Shown: positions 22,278 to 34,289 of the stretch, piece by piece
Layout: each line of letters opens with the position of its first letter
How positions within the stretch are numbered: the stretch's first letter is position 1
Made by a program: the position numbers and the translations under genes
The notes under the pieces: model-generated
What the model saw: the letters and a program-made list of their open reading frames with translations, nothing else
Told to the model about the DNA's origin: nothing
The model's database searches: none
Source: Pseudoneurospora amorphoporcata
Lineage: Eukaryota; Ascomycota; Sordariomycetes; Sordariales; Sordariaceae
Direction of reading: 5' to 3'
Length of the DNA stretch: 47,087 nt
Assembly (NCBI GenBank): GCA_033297205.1
Contig: MU859297.1
Coordinates: forward strand, 1-47,087

Positions 22278-22299
22278 GGTTATGAGCCCTCTGCACGCG
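22278..22299 (+). promoter_or_regulatory. Primer-binding site for a tRNA-iMet half molecule
   Basis: GGTTATGAGCCCTCTGC directly follows the LTR. Its complement reads GCAGAGGGCTCATAACC, like the stretch of initiator tRNA-Met ending at the anticodon loop, as Drosophila copia uses, rather than the tRNA 3' end. Confidence 0.6.
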
Positions 22300-22676
22300 A
22301 TCACATCGTATCGCATCACTGCGCGCAGCTATCACGAATACTGAGAACCCAGAGACAAAGAGACAAGCAATACCGAGTGCGAGTCAGCCTAAAGAACAAG
22401 ACCCCGCGTCGTCGCAATATCGAATACGCGTCGCATTCAAGCATTAAGAGCGAGACGACATTGTTAAGCGATAAGAATAAGACCCTGAGATTAAGATTGA
22501 GATTGTCAAGCGATAAGAATATAAGACGAGATATTTCACCTATGAAGATTGTCGGTATTTCGAGGTAGATTTATTTGTATAACACAATCTTTGAGACTTT
22601 TTATGCGATTACCCTAGAGAATATTCAAGACCCCGCGATAAGCTTTTTATTTTATAATAATAGAAATCCTAATAAA

Positions 22677-23700
22677 ATGTCTTTTAACGCCGCTACCTTA
22701 ATACCCCTTAAAGGTGAGAATAACCTTAATACTTGGGCCCGCGCCCTTAAGGTTGAGCTCGCCTCCTAGGGATTCAAGTTCTATATGATTAAAATTATTC
22801 CCGAGCCTAAAGTCGATAATAAAACGAAGGATAAGGACGAGAAGCGCGTTTATTAATAGTATATAGACTGCGCTAGGGTTATAGCTATTATTTATTCTAC
22901 TATTCGCGACGAGAAAGTCTAGTCCGTTTTGTCTATTAACGGCTAGGACGAAGATAACGACGATTTAAAGTATTTGTTCGACTTTATTAGGAACAGTATT
23001 TCCAGCGTCATTAACGAGGCTAAGAACAATGTCCTCGATGAGTATTAAACTATTAAGTATTCCTCTTTCACTACCTTAGAGGCCTTCCTTATACGCTAGC
23101 AGACTTTACACAAGTGTGTTAAGGATATTAGTTATATTATCGACGATAAGGTTAAGCTTACCAACCTCTTCAACGCTATTAAGTGCTCTTTTCCTTATAA
23201 AGCTATATTGTAGGCTGCGGATATAAATAAGAATAAATTAATAACCGTATCCTTTTTGGCTAGACTTTCTACGTTGGCCAATACTTAGAAGAACTATACT
23301 AATATAGTTGCCGCGAAGGTGGAGGTTAAGACTAAGGAGATTAAGGAGATCAAGACTAAGAGTAACGGAGATGAGCGTAGCGCTTATAACGTCTACGGTA
23401 AAAAAGTCTATAAGGGTTTGAAGCATTTCCCCTATAACTATTATCGCATTCTAGCCACCCCTGACTATTAGTGGTGCGACCTTGACAAGGCACTTAATAC
23501 CTAGATTAATAAGAAGAAGGCGATAGGTTATTTTAATAAGAATACGGGCGGTACTACGGCCGCCGTTGCGGGCAATAATAGTAATATTAATAATCTTCCT
23601 ACGATTTCGACTTCGTTGTCTACCGTCAATTCCAATTTACTGTTTGGCCTTGGAGGTTTATTATTTGATAATAACTAGGAGGAGGAGGATTTTCACTAGA
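22677..23700 (+). pseudogene. copia gag
   Basis: From ATG 22677 the frame reads MSFNAATLIPLKGENNLNTW, a typical copia Gag start (LxGxNNxxTW). It continues about 340 codons with many TAG/TAA at positions where Trp or Gln is expected. A zinc-knuckle-like remnant (around YNYYRILATPDY, then WCD) lies near 23425-23485. No frameshift within gag was seen, only substitutions. Confidence 0.7.
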
Positions 23701-23749
23701 GCTCCTAACGGATATAGAACCGGCTATTTATTAGACGGATAGTATTTAA

Positions 23750-26700
23750 TATAATTTCGTTAAAGTTTAATAAACTCTCGAAGTAATAATTGTAATACGA
23801 GATATAGTACTATACAATAGTAGATGTAGCTCGAATATTTTCAACGACGTCAAATAGTTTATAGAATTACAACCCCTACCCAAACCGGTTACTTATTAAG
23901 TCGGTAACGGTAAAAGGACTAGATCTTATTATATAGGGGTAGTAGAATTGAATCTCCCTACCAAATTAGGTAAAAGGATACTAGTCGAGATCAGAGATGC
24001 TATACTTTCTCCTTCAACACTAATTAATCTATTGACGACGACTAAGTTACTAGATAGCGGTATGGTTTGGTTAATAGAGATAAACAAGATTATATTCAAT
24101 AAAGGAAAGTTCGTGAAAGAAGAGATCCAATACAACTAGGTTACAAATCTACTAGTCCTCCCAATAATAGTACCGCGAGATATCGACGAGAAATACTAGA
24201 ACCAAGCACCTAGATTGGCACTAATAGCTACGATTAATTACGAGACAATGTATCGAAGACTTATGCACGTAGGTAAGGAGTAAGTTTTAAAAGCCTATAA
24301 AGATGCGGGTATAAAGTTGGCAAATGCTGGGAAGACTGAATGCGACGCATACTTCCGGAGCAAATTAATTGATATTATTTACAAAGTCTCTAACCTAGTG
24401 GCCACCAAACCACTAGAGTTCGTAAGAATCGATGCTTGGAGTTACAATGTAGTTAGCTATATAGGTTGTCGACATATAGTATATTTCTTCTATATAGTTT
24501 CAGGTTTTCATTGGGTTAAAATGATACGGTAAAAGAGCGATGGATTTGTGGCTATTAAGGAATAGAGGAGATGGGTTGAGCTTTAAATAGGCCTAAAAGT
24601 GAAAGTTCTAGGCCTAAATAGAGGTACGGTGTTTAGGTTTGGATCTAAGGATTACCAGAACGATAAACTAGTTGCTTGGGGACGTTAAGAAGGTATTGAA
24701 ATTATAAAGACGCCGGCTTATACCCCGTGGATGAACGGCGCCCCCGAAAGAGCTGGTAGAATAATAATAGAGAAGTCGAGAACTACGATTATAAAACACA
24801 ATATCCCTATCGAATTATAGCCTTTAGTCGTTGACTCCGTGGTTAAGGTGATGAACCTTCTACTAATAAAGGCTAACGATAAGTACATTAGCCCAAACGA
24901 AGTCCTCAGTAGAGCTACTAGTATCCCGAACCCCAAACTGAATATTAAGTATTTAAGAATATATTATTACAAAGTTTATTACTATATTAAGAAGGAGAGG
25001 CGAGTACAAGGGGACAAGTTTGCCGTGTATTCAAGGAGGGGACATTTAGTTGGATATACTAATTTGAACGGAAGGATCTTTCATATCTGGGACCTAGAAT
25101 ATAAGCAACTAATCAAAGCCAGTGCGGTCAGGTTTCTGGAGCCTAACGAGAACTAGTCGCTAGAGGAACAAGTATTAAATTATACTATTATATTCTCTAA
25201 TCAGTCTATTAAGGAGGTAGACAGGGTGCTTGAAAGCAAGAAAGAAGTTTAGATCACGGTAAATAGACTAAAATTATTGGAATTAATAGGCAGTACTAAA
25301 GAGAACAATAAATAGAAGGCACCAAATAAGGCCCCGCCGTTAAGGATAGCGCTAGAACAACTAGTAATTAACTTAGTAATAGGTATAAAACTAATGAGTT
25401 TGAATAATCCAGCACTTCCCACGCCATCACCCAGCATAACACCAGCACCGGTCCCGGAATTAATATAATCCCTAGCATCGCTACTACAATGTAATAATTC
25501 ATTATTTCCGATGTTAATAACGATAATAATCGTCTTAGGACTATAGAGCCCAGACTTAGGACCGACGAGATAACTTCTAGGTCCGACGAGATAATTTCTA
25601 GGACCGGAGGAGTAACGTCGGAATCTAGATATTTAATAAAGAACGTAATTGCGAGTCCTATGGAGAGCGACGCCTTAAACCTCTACTAAGGATATTATCG
25701 ATTTAATTGAATAGGATAAAGATAATAAAGAATTCCAATTGTTTGTTGATAACGAGGATAACGAGGACGAATTCTAATTATTTGATAGATCTCTATTTGT
25801 TGATCCTTACGATTTAGACGAAGAAGAGTTTATCCTACCAATTAGAAACCGAATATAATCATCGCCAGGCCCTCTACAAAATACTCCTTCTAAACTACCT
25901 AGACTGAAGGCGCTATCGGAGAACTCGATAACGGAATTTGAGGAATAGATAACGGAGTAATAGTAAGTATCTTCGGGAGTGGAGGAGGTATTTACGGGGG
26001 CGGAGACTGCAGTGTTATAGACAACAACTTTAGGGCGTCCTAGACGATAAGTAACGCTAATACTGGGTACGCTAACTGAAAAGCAAAAAATCGTAGACAA
26101 TAACAATTAGGAAGTAGATATCGAGGCACCTATATTTTACTATGGTCTGCTAGAGAGGGGGATGACAGAGTAAGGCTTGGAGTTGTTGTGCTTAACGGTA
26201 ATTAAAGTTATGTACAATATGGTAACGGGCAACTCCTTTGTCTTAAAGAACTACCGATAAGCTAAGAAATTGAAGAACTTCGAGGAATATTGGAAGCTAG
26301 TTATGAAGAAGCAGGTGGATACCCTAGAAGAGAGAGGAGTTTATAATTTGGTTCTATTCCAAAAGGGTATGGAGGTGCTGCCTGGCAAATGGGTATATGA
26401 CGAGAAAGACAATTTCGAGCTTAAAACGAAAGATCCAAGAGCGCGATGGGTAGCCTATAGCAATTACGAGCAAGGCTCTTAGAATACGGAGGATATTTAC
26501 GCGGCTATGGCTAATGTAGCGAGTATAAAGATCTTCTTGGCAATTACAGCCGTTATAGATCTCGAGTGCCACTAGTTCGACTTTAACGTTGCATTTCTGA
26601 ATGCTCTAATCCCTGATGGGAAGAAATATTTCGTTGAATAACTATTTAGGCTTAAGAAAGGACCGCGAGGGATTAATAGACTCGTATGCCTATTGAAGAG

Positions 26701-27830
26701 AGCACTTTATAGCCTAAAAAGTAGCCCGTTATATTAGTTTTAAACGTTGCTACCTATTTTGAAAAGCCTGGGTTTCGAATTAGTTATAGAAGATACCTGT
26801 CTGTTCAGCAATACCAAACTAGGAGTATTACTAGTTTTGTACGTCGACGACTTTCTTATTATTATACTAATAAACAAAGTTATCTTCGATATGAGGGATC
26901 AATTCCTGAATCATTTCAAATTCAAACACCTGGGAGAGGTGAAGACATTCCTAAATTTCAATATCGTGAGGAACAGACAAGACAGGACGGTTTTCGTCTT
27001 TTAAGAACGATATATTCGATCCCTAATCAATAAGTTTAGCTATTAAGACCTGTTTGGAATCAATATTCTATAGCCTGCGGATGTGAAGGTTGGTAACTAT
27101 AAGACGGGAGATGAGGTTCTAGAATAAAAGTTATATATTAAGAAGACCGGCAGTCTTAATTATTTATTGATAGGTATACGATTAAATATTACGTTTACTA
27201 TTAATACGCTGTGTAAGGCAAATGCTAAACTAACAACGGGTTCGGTTACGGTAATGAAACACCTATTTCGATATCTGATAAAATATCCGGACATGGGCAT
27301 CGTCTTAGGAGGAAAGCTGTCACCAAGGGACTTAAATATGAGGGTATTTGCAGATGCTTCATATACAGACGATCCTCTCACGCGTTATAGTACAGGAGGA
27401 TATGTAGTATTCGTTACTGGAGGTCTAGTTTACTAGAAATCGAAGAAGTAAGCATTTATAACCACAAATACCACGGAGGCAGAGTTTATAAATTTAATTC
27501 TAGTAGCGAAGTCTATTTAATGGATTTCATGTATAATAGAAGAGTTAGGCCGTGTTCAACCAATACTAAAGGTCCTATATACGGATAGTAAGAATACGAG
27601 GGATAGGGTCTTAAATCGCAAAGTACCGGGAAGAAACCATTGTATGGATATACGGTTTAAATGGATTATTGAGAATGTCGAGAAGAAGGAATTTAATCTT
27701 ATTCATATTATAGGAGAGGATATAATTACCGACGGTTTAATAAAACCGTTGAAGGCGGACAAGTAAGCACGTTTTATCAAAATATTAGGATTAAAAGCAA
27801 GAGAGGTACCATAGGCCTAAACTAAGTATT
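23750..27830 (+). pseudogene. copia pol (PR-IN-RT-RH)
   Basis: All pieces lie in one frame. The protease site reads NSRCSSNIF at 23816, where D-S/T-G is expected: the catalytic Asp codon GAT has become AAT. Pre-integrase LMHVGKE is near 24255; integrase shows RIDAWSYN and TPWMNGAPERAG. RT has GKWVYDEKDN and the catalytic YVDD (about 26840). RNase H shows FADASYTDDP; the end is LIHIIGEDIITDGLIKPL. Dozens of stops, mostly TAG. Confidence 0.85.
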
Positions 27831-27914
27831 GATAGGTTGAGATTATTCAATACTATGAGATTTGTTTGTTTATATTGTAATAAGCCTCTAGAGCCGTTTC
27901 GGGCTACAGGGGCG

Positions 27915-28070
27915 TATTGTGGTGGGGTCTGTCCTACCTCCATTCACTAACATTATTATATAGGCCCACCAGCCCGCACCACCATATATTTAGCCCTCTA
28001 TATTTCTTTTCCTTTCTTATCTTCCTAGTTTAGCACAATCAACACACTTCTTATACCTACGAACCCAAGA
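27915..28070 (+). repeat. copia 3' LTR, RIP-mutated
   Basis: Same length as the 5' LTR; starts TATTGTGG (TG changed to TA) and ends CCCAAGA. The differences from the 5' LTR are one-directional transitions. Confidence 0.9.
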
Positions 28071-29581
28071 TACTATAGTTAGTAATAATTATAACTTATC
28101 GTCGTTATTTAATATCTAAACAAAGTATATACTTAGGTGCCGAGAGCGGGCGTTGAAACAAACGTGCGTTAATATATCTAATATTAGTTGTACAGACCGG
28201 GACGGGATACAGCGATGTATCGATAATATAATACTTTCTTACACAATATCGTTATATATTTTACGCCCTATAGCTATAGCGGTACGTACCCTATCCCCGC
28301 TGTAGCACCCCTGTAGGTAAGTTTAATAGGGCTGGATACCCTTGGATGCGGAGGTTGTTATTATTATTATTATTATTTTAACATCTACTTCCGCCTCCCG
28401 TAGGGCATGAGACCTGCCACATCGGTAAATCTAGCGTACAAAAGTAGTGTTCTAGCGCACCCCTATAGCGCCTAGTACCCTAACTGTCCCCCCAAAGCTA
28501 TTAATCCGAGGGCAACCCGAGGCCTATTACCAATGCAAATTACGTATTACCTATAACGTAAATACGGCCTAATACCTCTAATCGAATCGCCTAGTGAGCG
28601 AGCTATTAGTATATAGCGGGACCTATAAATAAAAGAAAAAATAGAAAGGGCAAAATCACTCCGCTCTCACTCTCGCTATCCTCCCCCCGCAAGGCCTCCT
28701 CCCGTCTCTTTACACAGTAAACTAGCATATCCAAGTCCACCGTAACCCTCTCGATATCGTAGCCGTAGCCACTTCGGATACGGGGGGCCGACCCGATACT
28801 CGTTTAACGTCTCTCTATTTTCTAATATCTTCCAATTCTATCTTCTTTAACCTAATACTATTACTAACGCCAATACCGAACTTCATCCGCCCGACGATTT
28901 CATCCCCTAATATACCTAAATAGCTCCCTCGATACTCTGGCCGAATCCGAAGAATAATATTAGACCTATAACGATCTATAAACTATACTATTAAATGCCG
29001 TCCCGCCGATCATTCCACTACTACGTAATCGTCGTCGGCCGTACCTCGTCGAATTCCTCCTTGAGAATTAATAATCGGTCGTACTAATAATAGTATTCCT
29101 CGAGCCCAATCTTCTAATACCCCGATCCACATTTAAACACCGCTATATCGAACTCGTTAAACTCCCCTTATTTACAATACTACTTCCGTAATACCGCGTC
29201 GTTTTCGGGGAAGAGAAGCGCAAGCGTGCCGAGAGTCTTTAAGACGAAGTCGGGGGGGAAGATTAGGTTTCTTAATAAGAATAAGCGTTAGCATCACACA
29301 ACGGTAATCCAGTAAGTACTTGGATAATAGGCCCTATTATATATACTCGAACTAATAGCTGAAGAACGTAGTATAGTGGAATATCATAACAATCTTATCG
29401 CTATCCTGGAAGAGAAAATGATCTACCAAATTGGTCGTTACGTTTAATAACCGGTCGGTAGACTTATTAGTAGCATCTTACTACTTGTCTATAGGAGTGG
29501 GAAGGATATGAACCGGGTCTTTTAATTACGTAGTAGGGTTAAAAAACTAAACAACCACCTCCCATTCCATATCGTTCTAAC
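28071..29581. other. AT-rich degraded sequence, no recognisable gene
   Basis: Translation of all frames gave no domain I recognise. A (TTA)n tract lies at about 28350-28378. Coding-like codon patterns around 28860-29320 suggest a RIP-destroyed gene or element, but I cannot name it. Confidence 0.4.
28344..28412 (-). mobile_element. LINE/SINE-like 3' tail with (TAA)n
   Basis: Read on the minus strand: GCCCTACGGGAGGCGGAAGT, then AGATGTTAAAA and (TAA)n with CAAC. The same core with a shorter A-rich tail lies at 11186-11234. A simple-repeat 3' end is typical of non-LTR retroposons. Confidence 0.45.
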
Positions 29582-29650
29582 GGGTCGGTAACGACCAGCG
29601 AATCCCTGGTGTTGTATGTTTTTTTTTCTTTTTTTTTTTTTTTTTCTAAA
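29582..29650 (+). repeat. Second copy of the 42-bp block plus poly-T
   Basis: GGGTCGGTAACGACCAGCGA and what follows match 8571-8612, then a long T tract with few interruptions. It lies upstream of the HET pseudogene and may be part of its promoter or leader. Confidence 0.55.
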
Positions 29651-30054
29651 GTTTCTTCTGTCATTTTTTCTGTCATTCAGTTCAATCGACCGTTCTTTTC
29701 ACCTCTTTTGTGCTTTTCTCCTTTTATCTAATACATCGCTTTCCGGTCTCTAATTCTGAGTCACTTATACCACTCGGTAATGTTGTCATTGGCTAGAGGT
29801 ACGTTTAGCGTAACTACTTTGCGCGAAGTTAGTACGGAAATTGCAGAAAGAGGGGTTTCCGATTCTAGAACTATTAGTAGCCTACAGTGGGCTACACTCG
29901 ACAAACCCAATCTTTTATCACCTGAAACTCTTGTTCCGTATTTTCTTCTTTTCCGAAGAAGTCCGGTGGTCTCTTACCCTTCAACACAATTCTTCTCCAA
30001 GCCAACAATTCCTTCAGGCCTCACTAACTTATTCTTTAGATAACCGCGCCTACC

Positions 30055-32877
30055 ATGGACTCAACAGGCGACACGGCCGAGCAGGACGATTGAACGGACA
30101 CAACGCATTCTCCATCGGAACTTTCGGAAGGTACCGATTCAAATTTAGAATTACGACGCCTATTATCTTTACCACCGCACTTCAGATCATATAAAGCCTA
30201 CATTAAATATTCCATCGCGAGGTTCGAACCGGAAGGCGTTCTTAAAATTACGTACGACCGCCTATACGCAAGTTGTACGGCAGCGTTCAAGATAGTAAGC
30301 GAAATAGTTATTCAAAGAAACACTAATAAGAAGATCCCTAAAAGGAAGATCCCCTTTTGTAGCGTCAAGGAGTTCCTGACATCAACTACTGAAGGAAACT
30401 GCTATATTTGTTATTAGCTCATAACTAGGACTTTAAAACAATATAGATATATTGTATTTTACAGAACGGCCTAGTCTATAATCGACCGAGACTACGTTAA
30501 AAAACCCGATTCGAGTATTGATGCACTTAGGTGCGTGGACGCAGCCTTAGAATGGGCCATCCAATTACATACACAAATAACAGAATCCGGGGAAGAAACT
30601 AAGCTATTTATCGAATCTACTATTATAGGAAGTAATAGGAAGATAACCATTATACGGTGCATATTCTTAAACTAATATTACAACGGAGGTGAGTATTCAC
30701 TAACCAAGCTTCCTAGTAGATAATATAAACGAAAATTTATTTGGCAAATACATAGCATTGGCTGATTATAAATAACTTTTATAGCACGGGGTTTTCCAAC
30801 TTCTCTTAATACAGCAAGCGACGCTAACTGGAATTAAGCACTCAAATAGATCAAAAACTGCCGCTCGCATCCCCGCTATAACCGGGTCCAAGTCGCAACT
30901 TTGCAAGATAATTATCTTGCCCGGCTACTCGTAGTAGGATTTACCGGAGAGGCGTACGTTAAATTTTGCGAAACAAGTAGGGATATTTTTCGGTCATACA
31001 TAACACTCAGTTATTGTTGGGGGAAAAACGGCGTCCCCATTCGTCTCTTAGAGGAAAACTACATCTAATTCTTAAACGGCATTCAACTTAGCGAGCTACC
31101 AAACACCTTTCGTCATACCATCGAACTGACTCGGAAATTGGGGGTTCCCTTCCTCTAGATTGATTCCCTATGCATTATCTAAAATTTAGCTGAAAACAAG
31201 GACTAGATCTAAGAATTAACTAAAATACAACATATTTACCGGAATTCCTTCCTAAACCTGGCTGCTAGCGCCTCACCAGATTCGAGTGGCGGCTTATACT
31301 ACCAACGAAATCCGCTTTCGGTCAGACCTTAGTTCGTATAATTAGAAGATAATCGTTACTTACTAGCGGCATATAAAAACAAACACACCCATCCGGAGAT
31401 AACGGAACTCATTCTATACACTCGTAGATAGGTACTTCAAGAATAACTCCTAGTACGACGGACCCTCATTTTTGGTAAAAAGGAGCTACATTGGGAATGT
31501 TTAACGTGCTAAGTAAGTGAATCTTTTCCCGATACAATTAAAAGACCTATCTCCTTCTATTATAAGATATTCCCACATAACTAGGAAAGTCTCCTTAATA
31601 GTAGGCTAATTGACTTAAACCGGCGGAGGGCGTAGATGCTCTTATTAAGGACATACTCTAAAAGGTCTCTGACCAAGCCTTCAGATAAGCTTGTGGCTAT
31701 ATCCGGGCTCGCAGAGCAGCTAAGCAGCACATAGAGTGGTATAGCCTATCTTACCGGATTGTAGTTATATCGCCTCATTTAACAGCTTTTGTGGATTGGC
31801 GGAAACGAATACGGCTAGAAATATACAAACATAGCCCCTTTATAGTCTTGGGCCTCAATTATTCAAGACTATTAACCTAAAATAGCTATATCGGTAGGCG
31901 TATATAATAACCCAGGACCTGTAGATGTTTTAACTGAGGTCCTGGATGCTAAAGTAACTCCCAGAAATACGACAAATCCTTTTGGGCTAGTTACTTGTAG
32001 CGTAAGCATTAGAATAAGGAATCCTATTGTTCGAGCTAGAATAACCAAACCTCCGAACGAAAATATAGATAGCTCGTACCACTTAGAACTCAAGGAGTAC
32101 GGTAATACGACGGAGCTTACATTCGAGGAATTTAATATTGCTTGGGACGACAATAATAACGCTAAGGGTGCTATATAATATGCTTACTTAACACCAATGC
32201 AGATTGAAACTCAATATGTCGAAAGGGTATAGCTATATGGACTGGTCCTTCGAGAGACGGAAGCCTATATATATCCCTATAAACCTCGGTTTTAAAGGGC
32301 TGGGCTCTTTTCGTTACTCTATGGCGAACTTTACCCCTATGCTCGTGCTTCTGACGACGACTCGGATGACGACAGTAATGACGGACTTGACGAACACTCT
32401 CCCAATAATATAGATAATCGTACTTCTAACAACGACTCGGATAACGACAATAATAACGGACTTGACGAACACTCTCCTAATAGTATAGATAATCGTCCTT
32501 CACGTCCATCTCTTGAGGACAATAATGAAGAGGATGTTTACAAATACCACAGGTGGCGGTTTCAAAGGTATTTGCACGAGCTGGTTAAGGAAGGATTATT
32601 TTGGGATATCGACGTCTAGTTTACTAAAAGAGTTGGAGAAGGACCGGAAGAGCGTATGAGATACTTGAAGAACGACCCATATGTTAACGGCCCTCCGTTA
32701 AATACTAATCTGGAGGACCGGTATCCCCCGAAAGTAGAACGGAGATTTAGCCCCAACATCTTAGCTTTTCTCAGAGCCATTGCCCGAATTGCCCAGGCCA
32801 ACAAGGCAAACGGGATTCCAGATCCAGTACTCGGAATGGGCGAAGGGAATGGATTTTACACGTACGAGATTGTGTAA
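30055..32877 (+). pseudogene. HET-domain (heterokaryon incompatibility) gene, RIP-killed
   Basis: One frame from ATG 30055 to TAA 32877 (940 codons) is broken only by stop codons, with no frameshift. Around 30994-31300 the frame reads SYITLSYCWGKNGVPIRLL, LPNTFRHTIELTRKLGVPFL, then (stop)IDSLCI and IYRNSFLNLAASASPDSSGG. These match the HET domain, with W in WIDSLCI turned to TAG. Downstream come LVAISGLAEQL and SWASI, also usual in HET proteins. The C-terminus has an acidic Asp/Ser/Asn stretch and a well-preserved end (EERMRYLKNDPYVNGPPLN). In fungi such genes trigger cell death on non-self fusion. The stops make this copy non-functional. Confidence 0.85.
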
Positions 32878-33099
32878 AGGCTGAAGCGCTGGGACTTAGT
32901 TAGTGTTATTGCTCGATTTTTTTCTTTGTTTTCTCTCGATTTAGTATTGAAGTGTTTTTGGTCCTAGAGATTTCATGAGTGTGCGCTTTCTTTTTATCTT
33001 CATTTTATCTCATGTTCAACGTCTACTATATATGTAAGGACCCTACGATTGTTATATGCGGTCCGATGCTAAGTCGTCTTTAACGAATAATTCAAAGGG
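32878..33099. other. Spacer between HET pseudogene and gag relic
   Basis: AT-rich sequence without a recognisable feature; probably the HET 3' flank and the break-point of the gypsy relic. Confidence 0.35.
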
Positions 33100-34105
33100 A
33101 ATCCTGATCTATGTTCGGGCAAGTCGCTAACATTTTCACATCTTTTAACCAATTTACTACTCCTCTTCATAATAGTATACTCGTCTATTTCAAAATAACC
33201 CCTTCCTCTACTTTGCGGTCAATTTTGATGAGCTCGTCCTTAACGTTACTCTTTAATCCTCTGTAGAATTGGTACTTGAGGCTTTCGTCATTCTAGTCGA
33301 TACGGAAGGCGAATTGTTTGAATTCGGCGGCGTAGGACGCAATTAATTTGGTTTGGCGAAGTTCGTTTAGCTTAGTCTCAGCCTGGCGGACTTTGTTAGT
33401 AAGGCTAAAGATTTGGTTGATGGAGCTTTCGAAATATTCGAAGTCGGTGAACATCTTTTGAGTCTCAATGTACATCTCGTCCCAGGTATTATAGCCGAAG
33501 TAGTCCGTTTAAGTAGGTTGAAACCACTCGAGAGCCTTGCCGGTAAAGTACGATACTACGTATAAGACTTACTAGATAGGGTCTATAGTATGGGTGAAAT
33601 TAAGGTTAGCGTGGATTTGGGTAAGGAAGCCCTAGAAGTCTTCTTTCTTAGTACTATCGAACTTGGGCGGAGCGTTGAGTTTAATTGTGCTCTTTACGGT
33701 GGAAGAGGCGGGGGTTATTTAAACAGCCTCAAAGTCGTTAATTTTAACGCGAAGTATATTAATAATATTGCGCAACTCGGCCTCGTTAATATCTTTAGTA
33801 ATAGCGGGGATAAGGGTTGCTTTGCGGGTGCGGGCTTTTTCTCTGGCAAGAAGCTCGGCGGCCTTGACTTGGTTGCCGTCGTTATTTACAATGCCGGTTA
33901 TAGCATCAGTGCCGGGGCTAGGAACTCTGACCGCGGTACCCGGGAGTCCAGTTCTAACGGGTCCTCCAGTAGGATTATTAGTCGGGATTCCGGATATGAT
34001 AACGGTGGGAGAGTCAAGGTGAAGGTTGAGGAAAACTTGGTTGAGGAAACTTTGGGTGCAGCAATAGATCCTAGAATACTAGTGTGCAAAAAGATGAGCA
34101 AGCAA
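33100..34105 (-). pseudogene. Ty3/gypsy gag relic
   Basis: The minus-strand frame contains PPKFDSTKKEDF, GFLTQIHANLNFTHTIDPI, FTGKALEWFQPT, YNTWDEMYIETQKMF, LNELRQTKLIASYAAEF and YQFYRGLKSNVKDELI: the Retrotrans_gag capsid region. TAG/TAA replace Trp and Gln codons. There is no zinc knuckle or pol; the element is truncated at about 33100. It abuts its own LTR fragment at 34106. Confidence 0.8.
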
Positions 34106-34212
34106 CGTGTGACGAACCGTTACAAGTATAGGAGTATATTGTTGGGAAATAAGAATAATAGTAGTAGTAGCCGAAAGGTACTAGTTGATTGTATAAGCTG
34201 GTTGCTTGTTTG
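34106..34212 (-). mobile_element. LTR fragment of the gag relic
   Basis: Starts TGTGACGAACCGTTACAAG on the plus strand and matches 12593-12699 with C-to-T/G-to-A changes, then diverges after GTTGCTTG. It is the internal-side end of the 5' LTR of the minus-strand gypsy relic. Confidence 0.75.
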
Positions 34213-34289
34213 GATAGTAATATAGGCATTTACGGATAGTATAATATACAATATTTAGGATTGATATTAAGTCGTTTATTTAGAAGAAT

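Larger units (their letters stand above)
22122..28070 (+). mobile_element. Ty1/copia retrotransposon, RIP-damaged
   Basis: A 5949-bp element with 156-bp LTRs at 22122-22277 and 27915-28070. Internal order is gag, protease, integrase, reverse transcriptase, RNase H, the copia order. Gag (frame of ATG 22677) and pol (offset by two, i.e. a -1 relation) are each single frames riddled with TAG/TAA. No 5-bp target duplication flanks the pair: TAATG or nearby on the left, TACTA on the right. The element's ends may therefore come from two copies. It is inactive. Confidence 0.92.

Noticed and set aside
28640..29320. Possible gene between copia and HET
   Set aside because: No frame gave a recognisable motif; only degraded coding-like sequence, so not called.
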